NCBI GenBank assembly: GCA_015065605.1
Contig: SVPZ01000010.1
Span: 1-63,840 of the forward strand
From: Oscillospiraceae bacterium
Lineage (GTDB): Bacteria; Bacillota; Clostridia; Oscillospirales; Acutalibacteraceae
Length of the DNA stretch: 63,840 bases
Direction of reading: 5' to 3'
Under the pieces are notes generated by a model. That model was given only the letters and a program-made list of their open reading frames with translations, had not been told where the DNA came from and did no database searches. Of this stretch, positions 43,370 to 52,811 are shown in pieces (the first letter of the stretch is position 1; each line of letters starts with the position of its first letter). The position numbers and the translations under genes are program-made.

Positions 43370-45082
43370 TTATATATATTTTAAAATTTCTTTATTTAAT
43401 ACCTCGCGGAATTTAATAAGGGTTAAATCATCCTCGGGGTCGGGGCAATAATTAAAGCTCATTGTACCGAAGAAATCTTCGATTAACTTAATTGCTTTTT
43501 CCTTGCCTGCAAGTTCGCTTAATTTCATAAGCGCTTCATAATCAAGTATTCCCTCGTAAAATACCTTCATTCTTGTACTGGTAAGGGCGGTGCCGTCGTT
43601 ATTTGGATAAGCCATAAAGGATGTACCGGGATAGTTTCCGTAGTTACAGGGATTTACCTTTACGTCACAAAGACCGTGGCTTAATTTATCATAATAGTAG
43701 TTAAAGCCCCAATGCAAGAAGCCTGTCATACCGAAGTAGAACATCTGAATACCCACCACTCTGCAACGGGATGCAGTTGTAGAGATAAGTCGGTTGGTAA
43801 AGCCTTCCATAAGGCTTTCGCCCGTATAGTAAAGCCAACGGTTTTCAGCATTTTCGATAAACTTAGGCATATCCTCACTATTTACCGAAATGATGGGGGT
43901 GTGAATTTTTGCCTCTTTATATACGTCGAAATGGGAGATGGCGTCGCCGTTTACATAGCCTTCAATTTCGGGAAGCACGGTATCAAGACATCTCTTATAA
44001 TTTTCAAGATGCTTATCGCTTGGCTCGTCGGAGATATGGAAAAGAATGTTCTTATTAACCCCCGTTTTTTCAAGCACAGGCTTTAATGCTCTCAAATAAC
44101 TCTTGATAAAGAGGGCGTATTCCTCACTGCTCGAATCGGTATCCCAACCGAAAAGCTGTTTATATTCGCCGTTTTCATAGCCCATAACCTTTGGAGCAGC
44201 CTTTGCGCCCCACTGTGAATAAAGATGGCTATGCTCAAAATGGGTCTGACCTGCTCTCTTACAAACCTCGATAAAACGTTCCATAAGAGAAAAATCAAAT
44301 TCATAGCCGTCGGAAGTTTTAGTTACCTTAACGAGCTGAGCGGTTTTTCTTTCACAGCCTGCAGCAGTATCAAGAGGAGGAGTAAAAGCGGGAAGAAGTA
44401 TCATATTCATACCCGTATCAGCCGCAGCCTTTGCAAAGGATTCGATAATTTCAAAATGTCTGTCACTAAACATTTCCACGTTATACGTGTCGGCAAGACA
44501 GTCACAGTGGAACCAGTTGGTATAAAGAAGTCGCTGTTCGCCGAGTGTTGCGGGAAGAACCTCTACGGTAAAGGTGGCAGTAGCCTTTATAATCTCTTGA
44601 AAAGCATCATAAAATCTTATGGTAAAGGTATGTTCACCGGGCTCCATAGGAGTTTTCTTTCCGCCCAGTGTTACCCAGAGAGATTGCCAGGAAGAAGCGG
44701 CGTTAAGAATATGTTTTTCGCCCTTTTCAAAGAAAACGTTTGACCATGGGAAGCCCTCGTTACTTATAACGCTGTGGTTATTTCTCTTATAAAGAATATC
44801 GGGATAAAGACCGGGCTCGTATCCGTCGTAATATTTATCGGTATTAAGAGGAACGGCATTGATAAGGGGAACGTATGCCACCTTATAGGTTTCGTAATCG
44901 TCAATATCGGTTTCAACCTGCGCGTATAAAAGCTCACTCGGTTTGTTTTCATCGATTCTGTAGGCTATCTGAAAGGATGCGGGTTCATCGGCAAAAACGG
45001 AAATTCTGTCAATTTCGCTACCCTTTATTTTGTCGGGGAAAACCTTACCCAGTGAAGAAATAATTTTGGTTTCAAGTTTCAT
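43370..45082 (-). CDS. DUF4091-containing glycoside-hydrolase-like protein
   Basis: 570 aa, no signal peptide. An N-terminal beta domain is followed by a TIM-barrel-like part (HFEHSHLYSQWGAKAAPKVMGY, FHISDEPSDKHLENYK with a candidate catalytic acid) and a C-terminal DUF4091 segment (GFLHWGFNYYYDKLSHG, FMAYPNNDGTALTSTRMKVFYEGILDYEAL). DUF4091 proteins are predicted glycosidases of unknown substrate. ATG at 45082 lies 8 nt after GGAGG. Lacking a signal, it would act on imported sugars. Confidence 0.85.
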   Translation of the reverse strand: MKLETKIISSLGKVFPDKIKGSEIDRISVFADEPASFQIAYRIDENKPSELLYAQVETDIDDYETYKVAYVPLINAVPLNTDKYYDGYEPGLYPDILYKRNNHSVISNEGFPWSNVFFEKGEKHILNAASSWQSLWVTLGGKKTPMEPGEHTFTIRFYDAFQEIIKATATFTVEVLPATLGEQRLLYTNWFHCDCLADTYNVEMFSDRHFEIIESFAKAAADTGMNMILLPAFTPPLDTAAGCERKTAQLVKVTKTSDGYEFDFSLMERFIEVCKRAGQTHFEHSHLYSQWGAKAAPKVMGYENGEYKQLFGWDTDSSSEEYALFIKSYLRALKPVLEKTGVNKNILFHISDEPSDKHLENYKRCLDTVLPEIEGYVNGDAISHFDVYKEAKIHTPIISVNSEDMPKFIENAENRWLYYTGESLMEGFTNRLISTTASRCRVVGIQMFYFGMTGFLHWGFNYYYDKLSHGLCDVKVNPCNYGNYPGTSFMAYPNNDGTALTSTRMKVFYEGILDYEALMKLSELAGKEKAIKLIEDFFGTMSFNYCPDPEDDLTLIKFREVLNKEILKYI

Positions 45083-45182
45083 TAAAAACACCTCCGTGAT
45101 ATTTATATATTACCATATATACACTTTGTCTTGCAACAATAAATTGAAAATTTATAATTTTTGTGATAAAATGACTTTGGTG

Positions 45183-45503
45183 ATGAATATGTTTTCATTT
45201 TTTAAGAAAAAGAAAAATCCCGTTTTAAAGGAAATGGACGGACGGGAAGTAAAATACGTTACCCGAAGAGTGCATCTGGGCAACAGTCAGGTGCGTGAAG
45301 AAATTTTAGGCAAAGACGGAAGAATAGTGCTTATCGAAGAGGAAATCAGAATTCTCTGCGGTGAAATCGACGTTTTTAAGGGCGACGTTAACACCTGCGA
45401 ATACTTCCGACTTATGTCGGGTGACGGCATTACCGTTTCAGGCTTTAACAGCGTTATTGAAAAAGAAGATATTATAACGGTTTACTATAAATACCATAGA
45501 TAG
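45183..45503 (+). CDS. Small uncharacterised protein
   Basis: 106 aa. A Lys-rich start (MNMFSFFKKKKNPVLKEMDG) is followed by a compact alternating beta-strand pattern (VKYVTRRVHLGNSQVREEILGK, ILCGEIDVFKG). No family was recognised. The start is chosen after a weak GGTG; the longer ORF overlaps the divergent DUF4091 gene. It ends at a terminator. Confidence 0.6.
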   Translation: MNMFSFFKKKKNPVLKEMDGREVKYVTRRVHLGNSQVREEILGKDGRIVLIEEEIRILCGEIDVFKGDVNTCEYFRLMSGDGITVSGFNSVIEKEDIITVYYKYHR

Positions 45504-45538
45504 AGAAAACGGCAAGGTTTTACACCCTGCCGTTTTCT
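45504..45538. terminator. Bidirectional terminator
   Basis: GAAAACGGCA and TGCCGTTTTC pair around a short loop, serving the small protein and the convergent LOG-family gene. Confidence 0.88.
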
Positions 45539-46065
45539 TCAAAAAAGGAGAAAATTTCATTTTCATCAAATGAAAACAGTAACGTTTTTGCTGTTTGTTC
45601 TGCCATAAAGCCTTCCTTTACCGTATGGTCGATAAGGGCTTTAAGGGGTTCGTAATATCCACGGATATTAAAAAGCGCCATCGGTTTTTTTATCTGTCCT
45701 AAAGAATTCAGAGTAAAAACCTCAAAAAATTCATCATAGGTTCCAATCCCTCCGGGAAGCACGATAATTGCATCCGCCTTGCCTTCAAGCAACGCTTTTC
45801 TGCTTCGCATATCCTCGGTAAATATAAAATCGGTACATTTATCGTAAAGGACGCCGTCGGGCTCGAAAAATTTCGGAGCAATTCCTATTATCTCGCCTCT
45901 ACCCTTGGTCATTCCTCTGGCAACTGCGCCCATAAGTCCGTTTTTACCGCCGCCGAAAATCAGGGTATGGCCTCTTTTCGCCATTTCTTCGCCTAGTTTT
46001 TCGGTGGCTGTTTTATATTCCTCGTTAATGGTTTCTCTTGCCGCGCCGTAAACCGTTATATTCAT
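45520..46065 (-). CDS. LOG-family (TIGR00730) nucleotide-monophosphate phosphoribohydrolase-like protein
   Basis: 181 aa. LIFGGGKNGLMGAVARG and VLPGGIGTYDEFFEVFT are the PGGxGTxxE signature of the Lonely-Guy/lysine-decarboxylase-like Rossmann family, which cleaves nucleoside monophosphates to free bases in characterised members. The bacterial role is unclear. It lies downstream of dut with a structured gap. Confidence 0.92.
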   Translation of the reverse strand: MNITVYGAARETINEEYKTATEKLGEEMAKRGHTLIFGGGKNGLMGAVARGMTKGRGEIIGIAPKFFEPDGVLYDKCTDFIFTEDMRSRKALLEGKADAIIVLPGGIGTYDEFFEVFTLNSLGQIKKPMALFNIRGYYEPLKALIDHTVKEGFMAEQTAKTLLFSFDENEIFSFFEENGRV

Positions 46066-46097
46066 AGCATTGACTCCATTTCTAATGCCACCGTAAA

Positions 46098-46157
46098 GGA
46101 TAGCAATTTTCTCTTTTAATCATATGCCAAAGTAAAGCAATAGAGAACCTTGCTATC
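46098..46157. other. Long hairpin between dut and the LOG-family gene
   Basis: GATAGCAA (46099-46106) pairs with TTGCTATC (46150-46157), with TTCTCT/AGAGAA inside. It may be a terminator-like or mRNA-processing element. Confidence 0.5.
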
Positions 46158-46169
46158 AGTTATTTCGCA

Positions 46170-46610
46170 TTACTGTTTACCTGTAGAACCAAATCCGCCT
46201 GCGCCACGCTCGGTTTCGTCAAGCTCGGCAACCTCGCAAAATTCTACCGATAAAAAGGGCATTATAACAAGCTGAGCAATTCTGTCGCCGTTTTTTACCG
46301 TACGGTAAGCTTCGCCGTCATTATGAAGCGCAACTATATATTCGCCTCTATAGTCGGAATCGGCTACTCCGACGCAGTTAGCGGGACGAAGTCCTTCCTT
46401 TGCGGCAAGACCGCTTCTTGCAAAAATCGCGCCGAAATATCCGTCGGGAACGGCAATACTCAGTCCCGTTCCGATTTTCACGGTGGTATGAGGCGCAATT
46501 TCTACGCTTTCGGCATCAAGACAAGCGTAAAGGTCATAGCCTGCCGCCGCCGCGCTGCCGCGACTTGGCAAAACTGCGTTATCTTTTAGTTTTTTAATTT
46601 TAATTTCCAT
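46170..46610 (-). CDS. dut: dUTP diphosphatase (dUTPase)
   Basis: 146 aa, the trimeric dUTPase size. The conserved motifs are visible: AAAGYDLYA, GLSIAVPDGYFGAIFARSGLA, GVADSDYRGEYIVALHN, NGDRIAQLVI and the Gly-rich ERGAGGFGSTG tail. It removes dUTP and supplies dUMP for thymidylate. It follows nrdDG, giving a deoxynucleotide gene group. Confidence 0.97.
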   Translation of the reverse strand: MEIKIKKLKDNAVLPSRGSAAAAGYDLYACLDAESVEIAPHTTVKIGTGLSIAVPDGYFGAIFARSGLAAKEGLRPANCVGVADSDYRGEYIVALHNDGEAYRTVKNGDRIAQLVIMPFLSVEFCEVAELDETERGAGGFGSTGKQ

Positions 46611-46649
46611 ATCAATTCTCCTAAAAGAAAAAGTCCCTTGCTGATTCTT

Positions 46650-47171
46650 TTATAAATCCAAAAGAACAACTTCGCCCTTTTCTCTTGTAGCATTCATATC
46701 TATAAGTCGCTGATTTTCGCTTCCGCGGAATTTCAGCATAAGGTTTCGTTTATCCTTTTCAAAACGTCCGTCAACCATAACGTCAATTAAAGAAAGCATT
46801 TCCTCTACGTGTTCGGTATTGGCATAACCGCCCTTGGTCAGCAATTCTTCATAGGTAAAGCCTGTATAACACCAGATATCCTTGTTTGGAAGTTCCTTTT
46901 TTATGCGTCTTAAAAGGTCAAGACACTTGGGCTGATTTTTAGGCTCCATAGGTTCACCGCCCAGAAGAGAAAGGCCCCGAACGTAGTCGGGGCGCAAAGC
47001 CTCAATAATTTCATCCTCGGTGCTTTGGGTATAAAGCTTTCCGAAATTAAAATCCCAGGTTGCACGGTTAAAACATTCTTCGCAGTGATTTGTACAGCCC
47101 GACACGAAAAGGGCAACCCTTACTCCAAGGCCGTTTGCAATATCACGCTTTTTAAGTTCACCGTAATACAT
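46650..47171 (-). CDS. nrdG: Anaerobic ribonucleotide reductase activating enzyme
   Basis: 173 aa. The radical-SAM cysteine cluster CTNHCEEC is near the N-terminus, with SLLGGEPM downstream. It generates the glycyl radical on NrdD. ATG at 47171 (MYYGELKKRD) starts 1 nt after the nrdD stop; the longer ORF from 47261 overlaps nrdD and is unlikely. Confidence 0.95.
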   Translation of the reverse strand: MYYGELKKRDIANGLGVRVALFVSGCTNHCEECFNRATWDFNFGKLYTQSTEDEIIEALRPDYVRGLSLLGGEPMEPKNQPKCLDLLRRIKKELPNKDIWCYTGFTYEELLTKGGYANTEHVEEMLSLIDVMVDGRFEKDKRNLMLKFRGSENQRLIDMNATREKGEVVLLDL

Positions 47172-47172
47172 A

Positions 47173-49350
47173 TTATAAATGAAGCACTCTTTCCTTAATT
47201 TCCTGAGTACGTCCCTGATTCCAATACTGTGTACCGATATAACCGCAGGTACGTCTTGCAACGTTCATCTTGGTCTGGTCGATATTACCGCAGTTGGGGC
47301 ACTTCCAGATAAGTTTGCCGTCTTCGTTTTCGATTACTTCAATTTCACCGTCGAAACCGCAACACTGACAGAAGTCACTCTTGGTATTAAGTTCAGCGTA
47401 CATAATGTTGTCGTAGATAAACTTCATAACCTCAAGAACAGCCTCGATGTTGTTCTGCATATTGGGTACCTCTACGTAGGAGATAGCGCCACCGGGAGAA
47501 AGTGCCTGGAACTTGGCTTCAAGTTCGAGTTTTTCAAAAGCATCAATAGGCTCGGTAACGTGAACGTGATAGGAGTTAGTGATATAGCTCTTATCGGTAA
47601 CGCCCTTAATAATACCGAAACGCTTCTGAAGAGCCTTTGCAAACTTATAGGTGGTACTCTCAAGAGGAGTTCCGTAAAGACTGTAGTCAATATTTTCTGC
47701 AGCCTTCCACTTAGCAGTGTATTCGTTAAGCTTCTTCATAATAGCAAGACCGAATGCCTCACCCTCGGGTTCGGTAAGTTTCTTGCCGGTCATAGCATAT
47801 ACGCATTCCCAAAGACCTGCATAGCCGAGAGAAATGGTAGAATAACCGCCGTGGAGATATTTATCAATGGTTTCGCCTGACTTAAGACGTAAAAGTGCGC
47901 CGTGCTGCCAAAGAATAGGAGCTGCATCGGAAAAGGTACCTGTAAGACGCTCGTGACGGCACTGTAAGGCTCTGTGGCAAAGTTCCATACGTTTATCAAA
48001 TATATTCCAGAATTCGTTCATATCCTTTTGTGCGGAAAGTCCGATATCAACAAGATTTACGGTTACAACGCCCTGATTGAAACGGCCGTAATACTTAGGA
48101 TTACCGTTTTCATCAACAAAGGGAGTAAGGAAGCTGCGGCAACCCATACAGGTATAGCAGTTACCGTTACCGTTTTTGTCAACCTTATTCTGAAGCATAA
48201 TCTTTTCAGAAATATAGTCGGGAACCATACGCTTAGCAGTACATTTAGCGGCAAGTTCGGTAAGATACCAGTATTTACTGTCTTCTTTAATGTTATCTTC
48301 TTCAAGAACGTAGATAAGCTTGGGGAATGCAGGGGTAATCCATACGCCCTTTTCATTCTTAACGCCCTGTACTCTCTGCTGAAGAACCTCTTCAATAATG
48401 AGCGCAAGGTCAGCCTTGGTGCGTTCGTCCTTTGCTTCGTTAAGATACATAAATACGGTAACGAAGGGAGCCTGACCGTTGGTGGTCATAAGGGTTACAA
48501 CCTGATACTGAATCATCTGTACACCCTTGCGGATTTCTTCAAGAAGTCTTTTTTCTGCAATGGTATCAATCTGATTACCGTCAAGAGTAACGCCTGCTTC
48601 GGCATATTCTTCTTTAACCATACTTCTGATTTTCTGACGGCTGATTTCAACGAAGGGAGCAAGGTGGGTAAGAGAAATACTCTGACCGCCGTACTGACAG
48701 GAAGCAACCTGAGCAATAATCTGGGTTGCAATGTTACATGCGGTGGAGAAACTATGAGGTTTCTCAATAAGAGTACCGCTGATAACGGTGCCGTTCTGAA
48801 GCATATCCTCAAGGTTTACGAGGTCACAGTTATGCATATGCTGTGCAAAATAGTCGGCGTCGTGGAAGTGAATAATACCCTGCTCGTGAGCCTCTACAAT
48901 ATCCTTAGGTAAAAGCAAACGCTTGGTAATATCCTTACTAACCTCACCTGCCATATAGTCACGCTGTACGGAATTTACGGTGGGGTTTTTATTACTGTTT
49001 TCCTGTTTAACCTCTTCGTTATTACATTCGATAAGGCTTAAAATCTGCTCGTCGGTAGTGTTGGATTTACGGATAAGAGCACGGGTGTAACGGTAAGTAA
49101 TATAACTTCTTGCCACACTGAAAGCGCGCTGATTCATAATCTGGTCTTCCACCATATCCTGAATTTCTTCCACGCTTAAGGCTCTGTTTACGTTCATACA
49201 TGCCATTTCAACGTCTTCTGCAATACGCTTAATTTGTATAGGGGTCATACGTTCGCTGCTTACTACGCTTTCGTTTGCTTTTGTTATAGCAACAATTATT
49301 TTCTGCGCATCAAAATCTACTTCTCTGCCACTTCTCTTAATAATCTTCAT
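47173..49350 (-). CDS. nrdD: Anaerobic ribonucleoside-triphosphate reductase
   Basis: 725 aa. An N-terminal ATP-cone (MKIIKRSGREVDFDAQKI) gives dATP control. The 10-strand catalytic barrel includes SFSTACNIATQI and PGGAISYVEVPN. Near the C-terminus a zinc site (CQCCGF..CPNCG) and the glycyl radical loop RRTCGYIGTQYWNQGR complete the enzyme. It reduces ribonucleotides without oxygen, fitting an anaerobe. ATG at 49350 has GGAGG 8 nt upstream. NrdR-like boxes lie at the promoter. Confidence 0.97.
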   Translation of the reverse strand: MKIIKRSGREVDFDAQKIIVAITKANESVVSSERMTPIQIKRIAEDVEMACMNVNRALSVEEIQDMVEDQIMNQRAFSVARSYITYRYTRALIRKSNTTDEQILSLIECNNEEVKQENSNKNPTVNSVQRDYMAGEVSKDITKRLLLPKDIVEAHEQGIIHFHDADYFAQHMHNCDLVNLEDMLQNGTVISGTLIEKPHSFSTACNIATQIIAQVASCQYGGQSISLTHLAPFVEISRQKIRSMVKEEYAEAGVTLDGNQIDTIAEKRLLEEIRKGVQMIQYQVVTLMTTNGQAPFVTVFMYLNEAKDERTKADLALIIEEVLQQRVQGVKNEKGVWITPAFPKLIYVLEEDNIKEDSKYWYLTELAAKCTAKRMVPDYISEKIMLQNKVDKNGNGNCYTCMGCRSFLTPFVDENGNPKYYGRFNQGVVTVNLVDIGLSAQKDMNEFWNIFDKRMELCHRALQCRHERLTGTFSDAAPILWQHGALLRLKSGETIDKYLHGGYSTISLGYAGLWECVYAMTGKKLTEPEGEAFGLAIMKKLNEYTAKWKAAENIDYSLYGTPLESTTYKFAKALQKRFGIIKGVTDKSYITNSYHVHVTEPIDAFEKLELEAKFQALSPGGAISYVEVPNMQNNIEAVLEVMKFIYDNIMYAELNTKSDFCQCCGFDGEIEVIENEDGKLIWKCPNCGNIDQTKMNVARRTCGYIGTQYWNQGRTQEIKERVLHL

Positions 49351-49393
49351 AGCGTTTACCTCCATCTTTCTTTTATACGAATATTAGTATTTT

Positions 49394-49454
49394 ACAATAT
49401 ATGAAGAGACACTCTCCATTATTGTGAGCCTAATCATTATACCATATATTGTGT
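49394..49454 (-). promoter_or_regulatory. nrdD promoter with NrdR-box-like repeats
   Basis: ATACCATATATTGTGT (49439-49454) and TACAATATATGAAGAG (about 49394-49409) resemble NrdR boxes. A minus-strand TATAAT is at 49441-49436 with TTGCTT about 16 bp upstream. The box spacing is wider than in best-known cases. Confidence 0.45.
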
Positions 49455-49567
49455 AAAAAGCAATAGCCAAACACAAAATATTTTTATTTTTGCCGTTTTA
49501 CACAAATATGCATATTAAAATTCGTCTATTTCACCATTCGACAATATTTTTTGTCTTTCTACAAAAA

Positions 49568-49590
49568 ACAAAAGGCGGTTACCCGCCTTT
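49568..49590 (-). terminator. Terminator after the amidase gene
   Basis: AAAGGCGG (49571-49578) pairs with CCGCCTTT (49583-49590); a T-rich run follows on the minus strand. Confidence 0.85.
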
Positions 49591-50486
49591 TAGTTTTCAA
49601 AATATTTATCAATTCCGTCTGCAATGCCCTTTGCCATTTTGAGTCTGTATTCCTCGGTAGCAAGAAGTCTGTCCTCTTCGGGATTGCTCATATACCCCAT
49701 TTCAACAATGGTTACAGGCACCTTGCACCAGTTTATACCGCTCATGGTATCGGTTTCCCATACCTTTTCGCGCTTACATCCCGACGCGTTGACCACTCCG
49801 TCGAGAACACACAGCGATAACGCTTTGCTTTCAGCATAAAGCTCCGAGTTGTACGGATTATTTTTAGTCTGACAAATGGTCATTGCGCCCTGACTCGCCG
49901 AATTCTCACTTCCGTTAGCGTGAATTCTTATAAAGGCGTCGGCTTTAGCATTATTTGCAACAGCCGCGCGTTCGGAGTTGCTTATATTTACGTTGTGTGA
50001 GGTACGCACCATAATAACCTCATAGCCTCTGCTTTCAAGTTCTGCTTTTAACTTAAAGGCAACGTCGAGATTAAGCACGTATTCGTAAATTTTAGTTTCA
50101 ACTCCACGAGTACCGCTGGACACCTTGGCTTTTTTGGTTGTGGCGCCCGGACCGACGGGTTCTTTATCGTAGTTACCCTTTGCCTGATGCCCCGCATCAA
50201 TAACAACGAGTTTTTTATTTCTTTCGGGTTTTTCTTCCCGTGAACTTTCCTCAGGTTTTTCTTCCGGTTTATCTTCGGGCTTTTCCTCGGGCTTTTCTTC
50301 GGGTTTTTCTTGTTGCGACGAAGTATCCGTTGACGTTTGACTACTCACGTTTTCCTCGCTCGATACCTTTTCCTCTGACGAAGAAGAACCGATATCCGTA
50401 TTAATATCATCTCCGTTTTTATAGCAACCCGAAAAAGAACAAAGAATTATCAAGGTTAAAAATATTAAAAGTAATCGTTTTAGCAT
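49590..50486 (-). CDS. N-acetylmuramoyl-L-alanine amidase lipoprotein
   Basis: 298 aa. Lipoprotein signal with lipobox FSGC near residue 21, a Ser-rich then [13 protein letters not shown] repeat spacer (about 33-90), and an Amidase_3 zinc domain: VVIDAGHQ, a central Glu in [20 protein letters not shown] and [13 protein letters not shown]. It cuts the amide bond of peptidoglycan. The charged spacer should span the wall. It overlaps by 1 nt the YARHG gene. Confidence 0.92.
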   Translation of the reverse strand: MLKRLLLIFLTLIILCSFSGCYKNGDDINTDIGSSSSEEKVSSEENVSSQTSTDTSSQQEKPEEKPEEKPEDKPEEKPEESSREEKPERNKKLVVIDAGHQAKGNYDKEPVGPGATTKKAKVSSGTRGVETKIYEYVLNLDVAFKLKAELESRGYEVIMVRTSHNVNISNSERAAVANNAKADAFIRIHANGSENSASQGAMTICQTKNNPYNSELYAESKALSLCVLDGVVNASGCKREKVWETDTMSGINWCKVPVTIVEMGYMSNPEEDRLLATEEYRLKMAKGIADGIDKYFEN

Positions 50487-51073
50487 TATCTGAACCCTTT
50501 TGATTTTTCATATTTTGCAATGGTATCAATATTGGCTTTTTCGTACTCGTTAAAGACCGTTTCTTTAAAATCTTTAGCCTCAACACTTCCGTGATACCAA
50601 GGCTTTGAGTTAAAATAGCTCTGCAATGCGCTGTCTTTAAAGATTCTGCCGCGACGGGCGTAAATCTCATTACGCGCAACCTTAAGTTCCCACTCGGTAA
50701 AAGCGGAAAGCTCACTTTCGCTGACGTAACGGCTATCGCTGTCAGGTATAACATAATCGTCGTTTTTAGAAATCTCTGCCGCTTGACTTTGGTCTGATAC
50801 GGTGTCTTGCTGAACGTAAGAATAGTTATCCCAAATGTTATCGTACTGCGGTTTGCTTGACCTTGGATTTCCAAACAAAAATATTAAAACAAGGGTCAAA
50901 ACAAGGACAAAAAGAAAACCTGTAATTGAAAGAATAACTATAAGAGCAATTTTTCCACCCTTTGATTCTTCTTCTGAAGAGGATTCAACCGACGGTTCTG
51001 CCGCCGCGCCACAGTTTTTGCAAAAGCGACTTTCATCTGATAATTCCTGACCGCACCTAAAACAATATTTCAT
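50486..51073 (-). CDS. Zinc-ribbon membrane protein with YARHG domain
   Basis: 195 aa. An N-terminal zinc ribbon ([19 protein letters not shown]), one membrane helix (about 43-67, [18 protein letters not shown]), and an extracellular YARHG domain ([29 protein letters not shown]). YARHG is associated with wall and secreted proteins of Firmicutes; its ligand is unknown. Translationally coupled to the amidase gene. Confidence 0.88.
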   Translation of the reverse strand: MKYCFRCGQELSDESRFCKNCGAAAEPSVESSSEEESKGGKIALIVILSITGFLFVLVLTLVLIFLFGNPRSSKPQYDNIWDNYSYVQQDTVSDQSQAAEISKNDDYVIPDSDSRYVSESELSAFTEWELKVARNEIYARRGRIFKDSALQSYFNSKPWYHGSVEAKDFKETVFNEYEKANIDTIAKYEKSKGFR

Positions 51074-51094
51074 ATTTATCTTCCCTTTTTTATT

Positions 51095-52606
51095 TTACTG
51101 ACTTATATTTATTATAAATCTGAAGGAAACTCTGCGGGATGCCGCCATATCAACCTTACCGTTTTTATCCTTTACGGGTTTGCCGTTGGAATAGCCTACA
51201 GCTTCAAGAGTTGCGGCAAGTTTTTCATCAATACCAACGCAATATTTTTTAACGTTTTCTGCTCTCTGCTTCGAGAAAGGCATACCCTCGTCATAGGTGA
51301 CACCCGATACGGGAGCAACGTGACCTTCAACAAGAGTTTTTGCTACGAAGCCTTCGTATTTTTCGTTATAAATAACGGAAGAATAAACGGACACGAATTT
51401 ATCTAAGAAGGCCTTTCCTTCGTCGCTCAAAACGGCAGAATCGCCACCGAAAAGTACCGACGAATCAAGAGCAAGTTCACCGGTTTTTTCATCTACGGTA
51501 ACCTTTATGCCATCTTTGGTAAATGCTGTCACAAGGTCATCCATAAGATTATCTTTTTTCTTGAAGATAGCCTCTATCTGCGCATCACTCAAAGCATCAA
51601 GAGTACCGGTCTGATCTTCAGTAAGATAATCAGAAACGGAGCCTCTTATTCTGTCCCCGTAACTGTAGTTATAATAATAGGTATTTTCACCGTCGGTAAG
51701 AATTATACCGTCGTCACCGCAAAGAAAATATACGTACTGATAGGTCTTGGTGCCGTTTACCCACGGAACCGTAAAGGTAAACAGACCGTCCTCGGTCATT
51801 TCAGCAATACCGTCATAAACCTGTTCGCCGTCAACACCTTCAAAATACATTCTTGACTGATCATCGTCAGGAGAATATCTCAATTCCATATGATCGATTC
51901 CGTCTAAAGCCTGACTGTCTTTAGAAAGGTAAGCATCAGCATATATATGGTCCTTTTCGGAATATGCATCAAGTCCGCACATAAGGTCAACGCTTGCGCT
52001 TGAGTTGGTTAAAACAAGGTGTCTGCCGCTGAATGTAAAGGTATATTCAAGGGTATTTTCGTTAAAGGCATATTCTATGGATTTGTTTTCTTGATCAACC
52101 TCGAATTTTTCAAGCGGTTTTAAAATAAGTTTATTTCCCTCAACGGTATATGCGCAAAGCATTGTATCAAGATTTACGCTTGTTTCATATTTACGCATAA
52201 AATGAACGCGCAACCAGTTATAGCCCTTAACGTCATACACCATATGATTCAAGTTGTTTTTGCCAACTTCAAGGCACATAGGAACAGCTGAAATTTCAAT
52301 TTCTTCGCCATTATGGGTAAATTTAACGTAACTTGTTTGGGCACCGAAGTTTTCTTCAGCAGAATTTCCGCCCAAAAGGTCATAGTGACCGTAAAACATT
52401 TCTTCGGTATAGGAAAGCTTTTCATAAATATCCTTAGGGTTAAGTTTTACTTCAGGTACGCCCAAAGCAACGGTATTAACGGTGGAACTGCTTCCCTTAA
52501 AGATAAAGCCGTTTTCGGTTTTATTGTTGTTGCCCTTTGAACCGCCACAGGCGCAAAGAGTGAAAAGCATACTAAAAACAACAAGTAACGCAACTACTTT
52601 TTTCAT
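51095..52606 (-). CDS. Lipoprotein with C-terminal OmpA-like domain
   Basis: 503 aa. Signal MKKVVALLVVFSMLFTLCAC with lipobox. A large beta-rich region of unknown type extends to about 390, and the C-terminal 110 residues resemble an OmpA/MotB peptidoglycan-binding domain (VLSDEGKAFLDKFVSVYSSV, VEGHVAPVSG, SKQRAENVKKYC, AASRRVSFRF). In a Gram-positive cell this would tether a surface lipoprotein to peptidoglycan. ATG at 52606 follows AAGGAG. Confidence 0.8.
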   Translation of the reverse strand: MKKVVALLVVFSMLFTLCACGGSKGNNNKTENGFIFKGSSSTVNTVALGVPEVKLNPKDIYEKLSYTEEMFYGHYDLLGGNSAEENFGAQTSYVKFTHNGEEIEISAVPMCLEVGKNNLNHMVYDVKGYNWLRVHFMRKYETSVNLDTMLCAYTVEGNKLILKPLEKFEVDQENKSIEYAFNENTLEYTFTFSGRHLVLTNSSASVDLMCGLDAYSEKDHIYADAYLSKDSQALDGIDHMELRYSPDDDQSRMYFEGVDGEQVYDGIAEMTEDGLFTFTVPWVNGTKTYQYVYFLCGDDGIILTDGENTYYYNYSYGDRIRGSVSDYLTEDQTGTLDALSDAQIEAIFKKKDNLMDDLVTAFTKDGIKVTVDEKTGELALDSSVLFGGDSAVLSDEGKAFLDKFVSVYSSVIYNEKYEGFVAKTLVEGHVAPVSGVTYDEGMPFSKQRAENVKKYCVGIDEKLAATLEAVGYSNGKPVKDKNGKVDMAASRRVSFRFIINISQ

Positions 52607-52627
52607 TTTGCTTCTCCTTATAAACAA

Positions 52628-52811
52628 TTAATCATTATATTTATAATGGTTATGATTAGTCGAAACATACTTGTTTCGACACAAAATCTTTGATTTTGGA
52701 ACAAATTTCTTTTGAAATTTGTTCATAACCATTGCAATGAGTGTTGTGCAAAATCAAACTTTATGATTTGATTTTGCCATAGCCACTTGAAAGTGGCCTG
52801 TCGAAGCGCTT
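52628..52811. ncRNA. Highly structured intergenic region (hairpin array), candidate structured RNA
   Basis: A stem AATGGTTATGA/TCATAACCATT encloses three hairpins (GTCGAAAC/GTTTCGAC; AAAATC/GATTTT; GAACAAATTTC/GAAATTTGTTC). Three more follow: CAAAATCAAA/TTTGATTTTG, GCCACTT/AAGTGGC and TGTCGAA/TTCGACA. All are nearly perfect. It lies between two same-direction genes. The strand and function are unknown. Confidence 0.45.

Noticed and set aside
47974..48912. Long plus-strand ORF opposite nrdD
   Set aside because: It is a shadow of nrdD in an antisense frame.
49394..49454. Firm NrdR regulon call
   Set aside because: Boxes are imperfect and spaced more widely than in known cases, so they are listed only with modest confidence.
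50200..50400. Low-complexity EKPEE and APVVE repeats as CRISPR-like arrays
   Set aside because: They are in-frame protein repeats without regular spacers.
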